Origin: Gymnopilus junonius
Lineage: Eukaryota; Basidiomycota; Agaricomycetes; Agaricales; Galerinaceae
Direction of reading: 5' to 3'
NCBI GenBank assembly: GCA_015501075.1
Contig: JADNYJ010000102.1
Location: 1-64,000, forward strand
Length of the DNA stretch: 64,000 nucleotides
In this document: piece by piece, positions 1-11,941 of the stretch
Numbering within the stretch: position 1 is the first letter of the stretch
How the letters are laid out: each line of letters begins with the position of its first letter
Program-made: the position numbers and the translations under genes
The notes under the pieces: generated by a model
Databases searched by the model: none
Told to the model about the DNA's origin: nothing
What the model saw: the letters and a program-made list of their open reading frames with translations, nothing else

Positions 1-2012
1 TGTTCAATCTGTCATTGTAATCTCAAAACGCATGGATACGGGAATCTCGATTATACCTCTTGGCATCGGAGAACCAATGAAGACTGTCGAAGAACAGCCA
101 AGCAATTCAGAAGGGCTGGTTCAAGTCCAACAGCTGACAAAATTGTCGCTAGCACTGGCGTTCGCTGGTCGCAACTCCTTCGTCTTCCATACTTTGACCC
201 ATCGCGCTTTGTTGTTGTTGATGCAATGCACAATCTCTTCCTCGGCCTCATCCGCGAACATTTTGATACCATCCTTGGGCTACGAGTCCCCAAAGCTGAG
301 AAGGAGCCACCTGTTTTCAATGTCAATATCTCTGATTCATGGAAGCAAATGAGCAAGGGCGAATGCGCATCAATGAGACGGATTATCCGCTGGCTGGAAC
401 ATCCTATGTGTCGGGATCTTCGGACGGAGGCAGGGATGTCGATGTGGCAGAAGCGATTCTCTTCGCAACACCTCTCAATTTTGCAAGTGGTAGCACTTGA
501 GCTTGGCTGTAAGCCGATCACAACTGATATAAGTAAGACAAAAGAGCCTACCCGTGCAGATTATTCTCGTGGCATTCTTCACTGGGTGGGCTTCTTTTCA
601 TTCCTGCTTTGTTGTCCTATCTGCTCATGACTTCTTATTTCCAGCGAATGCATGAAACTGAAACTGAGTATGATCCAGAGGGTCATTTGGCGTCAGGCAC
701 CCAGTGTGGTCATGTTCTTACACAGAAGGAGGCGGCAGAGATACATTCTGACATTGAACACCTGGTTCGACCATCATGGTTGACATCTCTGCCGGCCAAA
801 CTTGGTCTAAGCAGTCATGGAAAGCTCAAAGCTGACCAATGGCGTGTCCTTGGAACGACCCTCCTACCTATTACCTTGACTCGCCTTTGGTCCAATTCTG
901 GTGGACCCACTGACCGAGCTGAGAGGTGCCATCGTATTCTTGAAATCACCCTCCACCTTGTTTCAGCAGTTGCCACTGCCACCTCTCGAGTTACCTCAGT
1001 TGTACACGCCAAAACTTACCTTGACCACATGCTCGCATACCTTCATGGCTTGAAGGAGTTGTTCCCGCAATATGCATTCGTTCCTAATCAACACATGGCC
1101 ATTCACCTCTATGAATACCTTGTATTTTATGGCCCAGTTCATTCCTGGTGGACCTTTCCATTTGAAAGGGTTATCGGCATGCTCCAACGCATCTCGACAA
1201 ACTACAAACCAAGTAGGTGTTGAGTTTGGTTTGTTTGTAAGTATACTAATGAGTTATAGGTGAATATGAGGAAACAATCTCACGTTCGTTTATGCGAGCA
1301 AGTAATTTACGAAATCTCTTCCATAGAGTTGGAACGCCTGAGGTCATCCAAAATTGCGAGCCCATGCTCAGAAGCCTTATCAACCCACAAGTCCGAAATA
1401 CCCTTGTGACCGACATTCTCAGCCTGTCTCGACATGAAGTCCATGATGATGAAGAGCAGGTAGAGGATTTTACAGCTCGGACAAAGCATCCAGTGATGCC
1501 TCTTCCAGAAGCGCTTCAGGAATGTCTTCTTGCATCATTTGACCAGCCGTTGGGTGCAACTGTCCTGTCACATGTTGTGATTCATGGGTTAACATATTCA
1601 TCGTCCTGGAAGCATCTCGGCAACTCATCTATATTACTTCATTCTGGTTCTCCGAACAAGTACTTGCCAGCACGCATTGATTATATCACTCAAGTTGACT
1701 TCGAAGATCATGATGACCCTTGTACTGCAACTTATATTGCTGCCCGGAAGTACAAGCCGGCTAATGTGCACACTGATCCGTTTACATCTTTCCCTCTCCT
1801 TCAAGCACAGCTTTGGAGTCAGAAATTGGGAGAGCTAGAGTTGTTCCGCCTGAGTGACATTCATTCCCATTTTGCCTACCTACCTTTACAATGGGAAGAA
1901 AAGGATCTGATGGTTATGATAGGTCTGTCCCATGTAAGTTTGCCGCCACTTTTACCTGGGTTTTGCTGTAAGCTGATATGTGGCTGTGTAGGAACTTTTG
2001 CCGGAAGACTGA
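1..2012 (+). mobile_element. Tnp2/CACTA-type transposase gene, 3' part (5' end outside window)
   Basis: The reading frame is open from base 1 and splices as 1-585, 645-1212, 1260-1933 and 1992-2012, ending in TGA. Motifs typical of basidiomycete Tnp2 (EnSpm/CACTA, 'Plavaka'-like) transposases are visible: a DAMHNLFLGL motif near base 220 and, near 1100-1180, QHMAIHLYEYL followed by a PVHSWWTFPFERVIG block. In the family these lie in the catalytic and post-catalytic parts of the transposase, which cuts and moves the element. No stop interrupts the spliced frame, so this copy may be young or recently active, but the N-terminal half lies outside the window and cannot be judged. The last exon is only seven codons and could be wrong. 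The AT-rich and repeat-bearing DNA that follows could be the element's subterminal region. Confidence 0.8.
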
Positions 2013-2557
2013 CTCTATGACGTAGGCAAGCGACTCGCTTTTGTGGACCTTGCAGTGACCCCCACAGCGTGCGATTTATTTTCTTCTGCCTGAAATATAT
2101 AGTTTTAGAAATTATTTTGTGTTACCGGAAACCTAATGTCAATGTTACATTTTATCTCACATTTAAAGACTCAATAAACTTAATGAAAAGGCAAGATTTG
2201 TGTTGCATTTGTGTTTCCCTGAAATGTCTCTTTTTTTATGTCCATAATTTTATTCACAAAGGACACATTTTTCGAAATGATTCTGAAGCTTATAAATCCC
2301 ACTCAAACTCTTAAATCTTAACTTGAATGAATGCATTAAAAATGAAACCATTGTTAGCGAATTTTTCATATCGAAAAATGTTGAATTTAAAATAGGTTTT
2401 ATATGTCAATAAAGCAGGTCAAAAACGCAAACATGTTTAATAAATTCTCTCAATCATTTTTTGTTGACTTAAATAACCCTGTGCCAGCAGTGCATGCAGT
2501 CGTGATATACGCTAATTCGTAGCCTATGGTAAAATTTGCTCATTCAGTGCTCGGGTC

Positions 2558-3500
2558 AATGGCTGGCCAAGGTTTTAATGTGACTAGTGAATTGACTGGA
2601 GGTCAAGCTGATAATGACCTTGTCATAATTATTTACTAGTCGCTGGAGTAACTGTTGCACCTCCCTCCTGCCGTGACCCGTGAATACTTACTGGATTTGC
2701 ATAACTTTTGCACTCGCGGCTTCACTTAATAACAGTACTTGCGTCCTTACCACTAATTCCATTCACAGATGGAGTTTTTCGTGTCAACTTTGCCACTGAG
2801 GGCGTCGACCTCAGGCCAATGGCAGGTCAACCCTCGAGTCAACTATGACAAGTATATGGATCGCGGTCAGATTAATTATGACCCTGGGTGTAACTAGCCA
2901 TTGGAGATGACCTCGAGGATGCCTGCCACGACCTGCAGCTGCAGCCTTTCAATCGTGTCGTCTCGCCAACCGAGGATATCCATGATCCATCTGATGTCCA
3001 TGATCTCAAATGATCCTCTGCCAGTGGTCACGCTCAATGGCAGGCCAGTACTCTAACCAAGTATGACTAGCGATGAATCGCGGTCGAAACAGTTCGATTC
3101 TATGACCCGGTGATAACTAGCCATTTTGGTTGTTTGAGTTGGTTGCCTGCCATGACCTGTATACAGACGACCCCACTCCTGCACAATAGTTCTTCCTCGA
3201 TCGCCCATTGGGCAATGACATGATTTATGATATTACCAATCGAGCGGCTTTAGATTTCGCTTTTCCCTCCCCACTGCTGATTAAGATTGCTGAGCTGTGT
3301 AGGTCACTCCCAGGCCATGGATAGGTCAAATCTCAGATGTGACTGGTTGAATCGAACGCGGAGTTGTCATTGTGCGCCCCCCCCCCTTTCTTGGCCAGTT
3401 ATATCAATGGTTTTTTCATCCTGGCCTGCGTATAAGCATTCAATAATGCGACCCCGCAGCCGTACGGGTTATGACCACAACCAGCGACCACAGTCTGTTA
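2558..3500. repeat. four decayed copies of a ~220-280 bp direct repeat
   Basis: Units begin near 2558, 2817, 3036 and 3314. Each starts with a CAATGGCAGGTCA-like block, followed ~45 bp later by GAATCGCGG-like sequence, then TATGACCC..GTAACTAGCCATT and a CTGCCATGACCTG block. Copies 2 and 3 are closest; 1 and 4 are more diverged. No open frame spans them. They follow the transposase gene and may be its subterminal repeats (inference), or an unrelated old tandem array. Confidence 0.55.
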
Positions 3501-4384
3501 AATTTCGCTTTTCACTAACAGTTAGACTGGTTCATCCATCCAGGTAGGGAGGCCACTTGGACTTGATTGAAATTTGTTTATTTACTTTATTTCTTGCACA
3601 CCTACACATGTTGCATTCAAGTTGCCGGGTTGCGATATGCTAGTACTGTACTTACACAAGAGTCATACTTAAATGGGTATCATATTATCAGGAAGAATAA
3701 TGTACTACGTATGTACAGTATGTACAGTATATAACATGTGACGCAACGACAAGGTTGAAGGAAACATAGCAGAGAAAAAGACAATTTCTAGATTAAGGTC
3801 CAGCAAGATGTATGTATGTACCTCGGAGCCTAGGGCATAATTGGATGGAAAGAAGTAAGCATACTCTGTCAGACTGACACCTACCTAACCAACCAAAGAG
3901 AGAAGAAGAAAAAAGGGAATGGGAATTGGGAATTGGGGGATCACATGTAAGTTGTGCTGCGTTGTGGTTGAGAGGGGTAGGTAGGTAGTACATCCTATGA
4001 TCATGGAGCAGAGAAAAAAGGAATAAGAGGGAGCAAAAAAGAAAGAAAGAAAAGAGAGAGAAAAAAAAACAGAATAAGACGACAGCGTAGGACACATGGA
4101 TGTAAGGACAAAAAATCGGACAGGGGGTCAAATACTGAAATACTCTACTCTATACCAGAGCGGGGCGGTTTAACATGCACAATGTACATATATACATACA
4201 TACATAGAGAATCAAATTTGCCCCATAGGAGATTTGCATAATTCCGAGTGACAATCAAAGGAGCAAGATGATGACAAAAAAGACAAGTGCCCATTAATGT
4301 TACCCCAAGACTGTCCGATAGATTAAGGAAAAGGATGATTAAGGAAGAAAGAAGAAAAAATGAAAAAAAGGAAAAATGAAAAAG

Positions 4385-4432
4385 GAAAAAGTGAAAAGTA
4401 AAAAGTGAAAAGTAAAAAGTAAAAAGTAAAAA
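4385..4432. repeat. AAAAGT(A/G) simple repeat
   Basis: A short run of AAAAAGT and AAAAGTGA units, probably in the 3' untranslated region of the minus-strand gene ending at 4482. No function can be inferred. Confidence 0.6.
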
Positions 4433-4481
4433 GAACAGGTGATATAAGGCTGACGATGATGAACGATGAACGATTAATGAA

Positions 4482-6339
4482 TCAACGCTTCCGCTTCCCA
4501 CCAACCGTCCCATCTACATCCATACCCATATGCCCTCCACCCCCACCTTCAATCTCCCCATCAGGACCGACGACAATCCCGTGCTGCGACAAATCAATGA
4601 TCATATCGTCCGCTTCATCAGTGAGTGGAAGGGGCAGGGACACTCTATCCCCTCCTCCTCCTCCACCAGCACCACTGCCCCCAACGTGTGGGGCACCCCC
4701 ACTTCGTCTGAAAGCCCTAGTCCTGTTATTAGCCGATATACCGAGCCCGAGCCCCGTACCCCCCTCACCCTCCACCTCCGTCTCAGCACCGGCCTCACCA
4801 CGCACGCCTAAATTTGAATTCGAGCGGGACCCATGTCCCCCCGATCCAAGGCCAAGATCATGTTCATGTTCATGGTCATGTCCTAAATCCGAGTGAGGCG
4901 GGGACTCGACGTCCACATCGAGCATCATATCAGGGGTATCCTTGCCGCCATCCTCTGCGTCGGCATCCGCGTCAGCGTCTGCTTCCACATCGGCGTCTTC
5001 TTCGTATTCAATCTCGACTTCGACGTCTTCTTCCAGGTCTGCGAATGTCCGGCATAAGGGGCAGGAGAAGGCGGGGTGGTGCGATTCGAGGAGGGGCCGG
5101 ATGCATTTGTAGTGGAATGTGTGGGAGCAGGGGGCGATGAAGAGGGCTTGACGGATGGTGACGCTGAATAGACCTAGATAAAGGGAGGGGAGGTAAGATG
5201 GGAGGCAAGTGAGGAGGTAAAGGGGGGGCTTACAAATGCAGCAGTCTGGGATTTGAGGTTTGCCAGAGGCGGGTAATTTCACTGCTGCTGATGTAGCAGG
5301 CTGTTTGCCTGCGCTGGTAGGCAATGCGAGAGATTTGAGATTTTTAAGAGCAGTAGTACTACGATCGCCGTCAGCGAGAGAGGTCAAGCTAAAAAGATGC
5401 AGAGACGTACTTGAAAGCATTCGCATGAGCCTGCCACTCCCTCCCGATCTCAACCCTAATCTTTACACTCTTATAGATATCCTCAGCCCCACCTTGATAA
5501 TCCACACCAAGCTGGAGAATATCGCCGTCCTTCAACTGGAACGGCCTCGACTCAGTATTCGCAGGGCTCAGCCGGACATGGTTCAAAAACGTCCCCGAGC
5601 TGCTCTTGGTGTCCTTGACGAAAAACCGACCTCCACTCTCCACCCATATCTCAGCGTGGGTCCTCGAGACGACTTTGGAGCGGAATGCGAGCTTGTTGGA
5701 GCCCAGGGCGTTGACGGCTGCGAGCCCGAGCCCCGATCGGTCGGTGAAGCGACCGATGCGGAGGGCTGGGTCACCCTCCTTGAGATCCCGACCGATGGCA
5801 TCGAATCGGAGAGAACGGCGTGTGTCGAGATGGGGGACGAGGCGGATGCGATGGCCGCCATTGGGGCCTGTGGGAGCAGCAGCAGCAGCAGGTGGGAGGG
5901 GGGCACCACTGGATGAGGAAGCAGCGGCTGGTTGGCCATTACGGTTGTTGTTGGTTCCCAGGGCAGCAGCAGCAGTGGCAGAGGCGGATATGACGGGAGG
6001 AGCAGCAGGAGCAGGCTGGGCGACGTTGCCTGCTGATCGTCGTCGGCGCAGCATGGAGGAGATGTTCAAGCCCGAGGGAAGGTTGGAGTTGTTGTTGTTA
6101 TTGGAGGCCTGGCTGGCAAAAGGGCCGCTGTATGGTGCTATTGTGCGGCGGCGTGCGCTGATGGCGTTGGGAGAGGGCGGCTGGGGCGGGGATGCTGGCG
6201 AAAGGTCGCGGTGGAGCAGGTCCGTGTTGACCTGTATATGTGACTGTGAGGAATTTCTGGGTCTGCCCCGCAGGAAGGACCCCAAAATAGTTGTCCGTGT
6301 CGGGGGCGACTCGTTCCCCGCAGCTGCATGCCCCTCCAT
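4482..6339 (-). CDS. FHA-RING E3 ubiquitin ligase, Dma1/Dma2-type
   Basis: Three exons (6339-5411, 5358-5234, 5173-4482) join in frame to a 581-residue protein. Residues ~171-296 form an FHA phosphothreonine-binding domain (LRIGRFTDRSG, SRTHAEIWV, DTKSSSGTFLN). A C3HC4-like RING follows at ~349-392 (CCIC, APCSHTFHYKC, CPLC), split by intron 2 after the second cysteine. FHA followed by RING is the Dma/Chf architecture of yeast, where these ligases control septin and spindle-position checkpoints; that role is inferred here. The N-terminus is Ser/Ala/Asn-rich and disordered. Unlike yeast Dma proteins, ~190 residues follow the RING: an acidic stretch, a GHDHEHEHD segment and Gly-rich tracts. The start is the first ATG of the frame. 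The mRNA upstream may include GTCGTC repeats near 6350. Confidence 0.88.
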
Positions 6340-9212
6340 TCGAGTAGCCGTCGTCGTCGTCGTGAGAGGGGGTGGTGGGTGGTATAGATCAAGAGCAAAG
6401 TCCGTTTCTGGCAGTTACAGGGGTCCCTCCTTTCCAAGCACTTGTCCTCGCTGCGTATGTCAAAGGAAAAAGCAAATCAGGCGCTCGATGTCGACTGTCC
6501 AAGGAGGAGATGTCTATAACCGAAAAAAGCGCGTGGTCCAAGTTTGCAGATATGTACATTCCATCTCTCCTTTTTTTTTCTTTTCTCTTCTTTTTTTTTT
6601 TCATTGGCAGATCTCATCATCAGCCCTGTCAGCTGTACCCGTGCTAACGAACTATCGGAAACTATCGCATCCACCACTCGTATACACGAATCGCTCGGGG
6701 TCACACTCGGTCAGCCAATACTCATTACACAAGGGATCGGCTGCAGCGTGGAAGCCCAGTCATCTGTCAGGCAGGTCCCGAATCCATCTCCTTCCTTATC
6801 GATGGCCCCGCCTAGCTAGGCGCGTGGCCTAAAACACTTGACATTTCTCACAACGTCCCTATTCCGCCGGAGGCGCAACGCTCAGTGTAAGAGGTCTCGG
6901 TCTTCCCCTCTTTCCTTGTACAGCTACAGTAACGCGATGGGTCCGTCCGTATTCAGCGACCTTGCCGGGTTTCATGGCTTGCCTCTTGCGCTCTGTCTAA
7001 TTTTTACTCTGTGGGGTATTATCTATCAGTAGTGCAGCACAAGACCCGTAGATCCGATGCCAGCTCCCGGCCCAGGTCTAACTAGCGCCTTCATTCTCCA
7101 CTGGTCGGATCTTAATGTCTCCTTCATTCTAGTATCTACCAGTTTTAACGTTCGTTTATGGGTTGACTGCGCTCGCTCCCCGACTTGACGTTGACATCAC
7201 GTATTCCAGAACATACCAACAAAGTCCCGAGGGCCGAAAACCCCAGATATACACTACCATGGTAGTCCAATCAGGCTTCTCTGATATTTCTGACTCAATT
7301 GCTTCTTTGAATCGTGTTGGTTGTCCTAAATCCTGGTTCGCCAAAGGTCCAAGGCTACACTTTTCTTCCTTCCCGTCGACATCACTGATGTCACTGACGA
7401 CCTCAGTTCCTTGCGTACGTATTCATAGCGCGTTCTGTCAACCCCCTAAAATCGTTCAATTCAATTCAATTCAGATGAAGGTGTAAGAACATAGGCGACA
7501 TAATTAATTGCCTTTCATTCACCGTTCTATATACTTGCGCGCTGACGTCTGTTCCTTCAGGGATTCAAGATTCAGGATCGCCGGTAATTCGCGTTCAAGA
7601 GAATTTATAGATACGTACATCATATCATACGTATGATTTTCAACCGCAGGGTCACCATCGCGCGTCTCCGCCTCGTATTGTTCTGTTCGACATGGACATG
7701 AACGTGTACACACATACACAGAACCTGAAATGTGTGCGTGCCGTAGGGGCGTGGGGGGTGGGCAGTGTTTCAGGACCAATGCATATTTGATGTTACATAC
7801 AGGAAACAGTCGCAAACTACTTTTACATTGTCAATGTAACACCACTACTACATATCTGTCATCCAGCGCCGACATTGTCGGATTTCTGAAGCAGTGAGTC
7901 CGGGTCCATGTGGCTGTACTATATGTATTAAGTAGGCAGCGAGTCCCAAGTGCTTCGATATTTCTTATGTATATTATGTTATATTACTTGATGACTTGCT
8001 TGGTTACAACATATGAGTACACGAGTCGTTTAAGACTTATAGTGGTATTCTATTTCCTCATCATTTTGGATTTGATAGGCCACATGGGTTATATGTGTTA
8101 TATGATACCGTATTCGGTGCTTTGGGTGAGGGTTTTCGTTGTGATTTCATCTTTTGACTTTTGACTTTCAAACACCAGATGTTTTGACATGCTTTGATTA
8201 TGGGATTATGAAGTACGCGAAGGAGTATTGAAAATGAGTATTTCAGTTTTTCAGTCTTCAATTTGCCGCCCCTGCCTGCATTCAAGTTGAATATTATGAA
8301 AAGCGCGTATCCATATAAATTATAATTGATCTCACTTCATGACTTCACTTCTAGCGCTCGTTGATTGTGATATGTACCCCGGATTCGTTCAGCTGCATGC
8401 ACTCATGCTAGACTAGCGGTTCAAATCTATCAGGGACCAGGCTTAGTCGTCGATACTTCCATTGGGTTGTATTTAACTCCTTTAACAAGTGCTCCCCACA
8501 TGATTTACAAGTCCGCGACGTTGGTGTAAACCTTTTATGCGATGATAGCGCGAAAGATAAGTAGACCGGACCCCTTTCGTACCCTTTCTGATTCAACAAT
8601 AGCCTGTGTAAAGAGTCTAGAGACCGACTCCACACTCATTATAATGTCCAGATATTCCGATCGTGCGTCCGAACAATAAATCTCTGCTGTGCATTGTCCT
8701 CCTCGTAGGCTCCGTAAGCTGTGTTCATCATCGAGTGTTAATTGCCACCAAGTTGAGGTACAGATTTTTTTTTTTGCTCACCAGTGCATTCAAACATAAA
8801 CTGCTGGCTCACATTTTCCTGATACCCTCTCATCTGCACGCAAAAGGTACTTAAATGAGTTCGGGAGCCCTTTTTACTCCCGTGGCAAATTTGGCTGACA
8901 GCTTGCCTTTTATAGAACAATAGGCTATTCTTAGAACACCTAGTACAAAGCTCGCTTGTTATTTTTGTTTGGGTCATCGTCAGGTCTGGGCCAACATCAA
9001 CAAAAAAAGGTGGATGGTGGTTATTGTGGTTGCTAATGTTGAGGATGGCCACTGTGTCGCGATGAACAACGAACGACTCTTGTTGTTCTTGTTCCCACTC
9101 TTCCTTTCTTTCAACTTCAAGTTCTACCTTCATCTTCTGAGTTTTCCGAGCTCGAGTTTCTTTCCTTGACGCGCTCCACTGCCTTGTAGATTGGGATACT
9201 GGGATACAGAGG
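6340..9212. other. intergenic, no convincing gene
   Basis: Open frames here are short, mostly lack ATG starts and have no recognisable motifs. 6340-6600 should hold the promoter of the minus-strand FHA-RING gene, including a T-rich tract at 6571-6601. Nothing else stands out. Confidence 0.6.
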
Positions 9213-9679
9213 ATGAACGTCAGCGCCAACTCTAGATTCTGCCGAGTCATTTCTCTCTTCAAGCTCTTCGCTGTCGTACTATTCTGTATGACTTGCCTAC
9301 TTGACGGTGCTTCCGCTCGCCCTCACGATCACGATCAAATTGCCCGTGCACGAAGAGAACTGGAGATGACGAAAACAGAAGCAATGGGAATGGGGACGGG
9401 TATGAAGAGGACACTCGAGAGAGCTACGAGGATAGAGCCAGCGCAACCTGAACCTGAGCTTCGGACGAATGCGGCTCGTATGGCTGCTGGTTTACCACCG
9501 TTGAGACCGAAGAAATTGTACTACCGTCATCGCCCATCACACGTCCGAGGTATGTTTTATCAATTTTTTGTGTTTTATCATCGATACTTACATTGATATT
9601 CTTTTGTATAGTAGATTCACCATCGTCCGTTGTGCCTTCACCTTCTCTCACACTCGTATTACCGACGCAAAAGGACTGA
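9213..9679 (+). CDS. small secreted protein, unknown function
   Basis: Exons 9213-9549 and 9612-9679 give 134 residues. The N-terminus has a hydrophobic core (LFKLFAVVLFCMTCLL) ending near ASARP, a likely signal peptide. The mature part is basic and carries RTNAARMAAGLPPLRP, a pattern I recognise from abundant short secreted proteins of Agaricomycetes, followed by a Ser/Pro/Val-rich end. No cysteine pairs or catalytic motif are visible. The acceptor at 9611 was preferred because it gives VDSPSS..QKD and a stop; one three bases downstream (TAG at 9614) would only drop one residue. Function unknown. Confidence 0.7.
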
Positions 9680-10811
9680 AATACCATTCACCCCCGTATA
9701 CACCTCCCCCGTTTCGTGCTCTCCGCGTCAGATGTCACCCTTACTATTGATGGGCCCAGAAAGGCGCTCGTAATTTTATTCAACTGCCACCACCAACAAT
9801 AGACCTCGCCGCCATTTATTCATCCACTTATCCATACGACTTTCACGAACTCCCGTCGCCGAGCAGCTGGGCTGCTAATTGTTGTCCCTCGCCAGCTTTT
9901 ACCGTCATTATTGTTGAAAAACGAACCGAACTTAGGATAGTCGCCCATGGCTAGATCTCATATTATCAATGTACTACTATGTACAACAGTCATTCCTTTC
10001 CCTTTTTTTGGTTTTTCCTTTACTTTTACTGTATCAATTAGGGTGTACGGTTACATACTCATTGTGTAGAATGTATAGAACAGCTTACTCATTTATTTGA
10101 TTCGCTTGTGTCTATAGATCTGTAAATTAGAATCTATCCCGGTGAACAGTTAGCTATATATATAGTGGAATGCGAGGATCGTTGGTGCTGATCATCCCGT
10201 CCTATACGTACCTTTCAGACTGTAAGCTTTAAGTTTCGGTCAAAGGCTCGGCACATAGGTCTATGGCCAGATAATTAACTTATCCGCGAAGAACGGTAGC
10301 GGATTTATGGACGACAACGATTACCGATTTTCAATTGAAGTATGTGCCATTGCCTCTATCCGATTTGTTGATCACCCGAGGTGTAATTAAATATTAGCTG
10401 AATACGAGTAATAATTGAAATTGAAGTCGATACAACATCACACCTCGTATTTTACCTCATATGCATCCGTTATTCGCATCAAAGCTTGGGTCTTAGGGTG
10501 GGCGACACGTGAACCGTCCAAAAGTAACTTCGAGTCGGACATCAATCCAGGCTGCCTTTCATTTTATGCATTAACCACACATCCTTCCAAATAACCCCTC
10601 GCATACGACTCAATGCGTTCCTCCACGTGTACTCAGGGTTAATTGACCTATGACTAGTAGACTCGCTATGACCGCTATAAAGCGACTGGCCCCTCCTGTT
10701 CTCTCCGGACTAGTCTGAGACCATAACTGCTCGAGGACCCACTTGAGTTCCCCAGGACGAGAAGTCTCGACATTGCTTACTTGCACGTATTTCTGCTGAA
10801 CGGGTGGCTCG
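9680..10811. other. intergenic, nothing seen
   Basis: AT-rich sequence between two plus-strand secreted-protein genes; no open frame with coding character, repeat or RNA gene could be recognised. The promoter of the gene at 10812 should lie at its right end. Confidence 0.6.
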
Positions 10812-11529
10812 ATGTTGCTCGGATTCATCTCTTCTGCATTCTTCCTGCTTTCACTGGCTGTGGAACGGTCTTCAGGCCAAGTTACACTCGACTGTCTGCC
10901 GTTCAACTTCACTCTTGCGGCACTCAACACCACATTGCCGAATGTAAATAACACTGGCGCTCCTCTGGTCCTTGGGCAAAATGGTAAACTTATAATTTAA
11001 AATTGATAAATAAAAAGCTTAGCTCATTTCAATGACTTGGGATTAGGTGCAAGCACTGGAATAGAATTCCACGTAACATCAGTTCGTAATATCCGAGAAA
11101 CTCCCTTGGATAACAAGCGGTACTTACAGTACATTCCAGACATACGCCTCGTACCCCTATAACGATTACCCATCTATCGGATTGGTTGATGGTACCTTGC
11201 GAGCTTATGGGGGGGATGGAAGTTGGTCAACCAACGCGACGGATGTGACGAGTGGTAATACTGGCAATACTCTCGAATGGATCACCACGACTATCTATGC
11301 ACAACCTGCTCCCAAGATATTTTCGGCTATCCGACTGCCTGCGTACGAACGTCCAGTACTTGCAGCCCATGGGTTTCATAACCTCTGGTCGTTATGCCCC
11401 TTTCCTGGACCGCTTCCGCAGACGAATATAATCTTCAATGTGTCTGCCGACATTCAGTCACCTCCACCTTTTCCGTTATTCGACCCCGCTGGGTGCTATG
11501 GTGTTGTCGTTACTATACTTGCGGTTTGA
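10812..11529 (+). CDS. secreted protein of unknown function
   Basis: Exons 10812-10983, 11047-11081 and 11140-11529 join in frame to 198 residues. It starts with a signal peptide (LLGFISSAFFLLSLA) and has several N-glycosylation motifs (NFTL, NTTL, NNTG, NATD, NVSA). The mature protein has two cysteine-bearing ends (DCLPFNF and DPAGCYG) and an internal LWSLCPF. This pattern occurs in a family of secreted proteins in mushrooms that I know only as hypothetical. The middle exon is only 35 bp; its borders give a continuous HVTSTYASYPYND stretch that fits the family. Confidence 0.72.
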
Positions 11530-11941
11530 AAGTGGTCAGTCTTCAGCTAATTTGCACATTTTAATATTGACTATTAAACAGCGTCCTTTGCACAGTCCAC
11601 TATGAAGTGAATGGAGATATTCGAGTGCATATTTTCGCGCAGAAGGCCTCTGACTTTCATCTTCGGAGAAGTCATTTACTGAATTGCAGTGTTGTAATAG
11701 AAATAATTCCGTTTCTTCGACAGGATCCTCCTTCAAATCAATGAGTCTTTAGGTTACCCGGATCAATCTTCCCTTGCAAATGAGTGCAGCGCACAGGTGT
11801 TGATGCGGCTTTACTGCCAGGAACAAGGATATATTACATGGTCTCTATAATGATCTATGAATTTATTGAAATCTACGCGGTGCGAGTTAGGGCGGAAAGG
11901 CAAGAAACCCAGGAAGTGGGCGGCAGAAAAACAGAGGAAGT
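11530..11941. other. convergent intergenic spacer
   Basis: A 412-bp spacer between the 3' ends of the secreted-protein gene (plus) and the CrtC-prenyl synthase gene (minus). No gene or repeat was seen; it should contain both 3' untranslated regions. Confidence 0.6.

Larger units (their letters stand above)
2013..4481. other. no gene seen; AT-rich and low-complexity DNA
   Basis: Apart from the repeat array at 2558-3500, this stretch holds AT-rich sequence (2050-2480), a duplicated GTATGTACAGTATGTACAGT motif near 3710, and a purine-rich tract at 4000-4440 with many AAAAGT(G/A) units. The end nearest 4481 is probably the 3' untranslated region of the minus-strand FHA-RING gene. Confidence 0.6.

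Noticed and set aside
4456..5140. Long plus-strand frames opposite the FHA-RING gene.
   Set aside because: They are shadows of the GC-biased minus-strand coding sequence; the minus strand has clear domains.
8061..9169. Several overlapping frames upstream of the secreted protein at 9213.
   Set aside because: Low-complexity or non-ATG frames without motifs; probably promoter and intergenic sequence.
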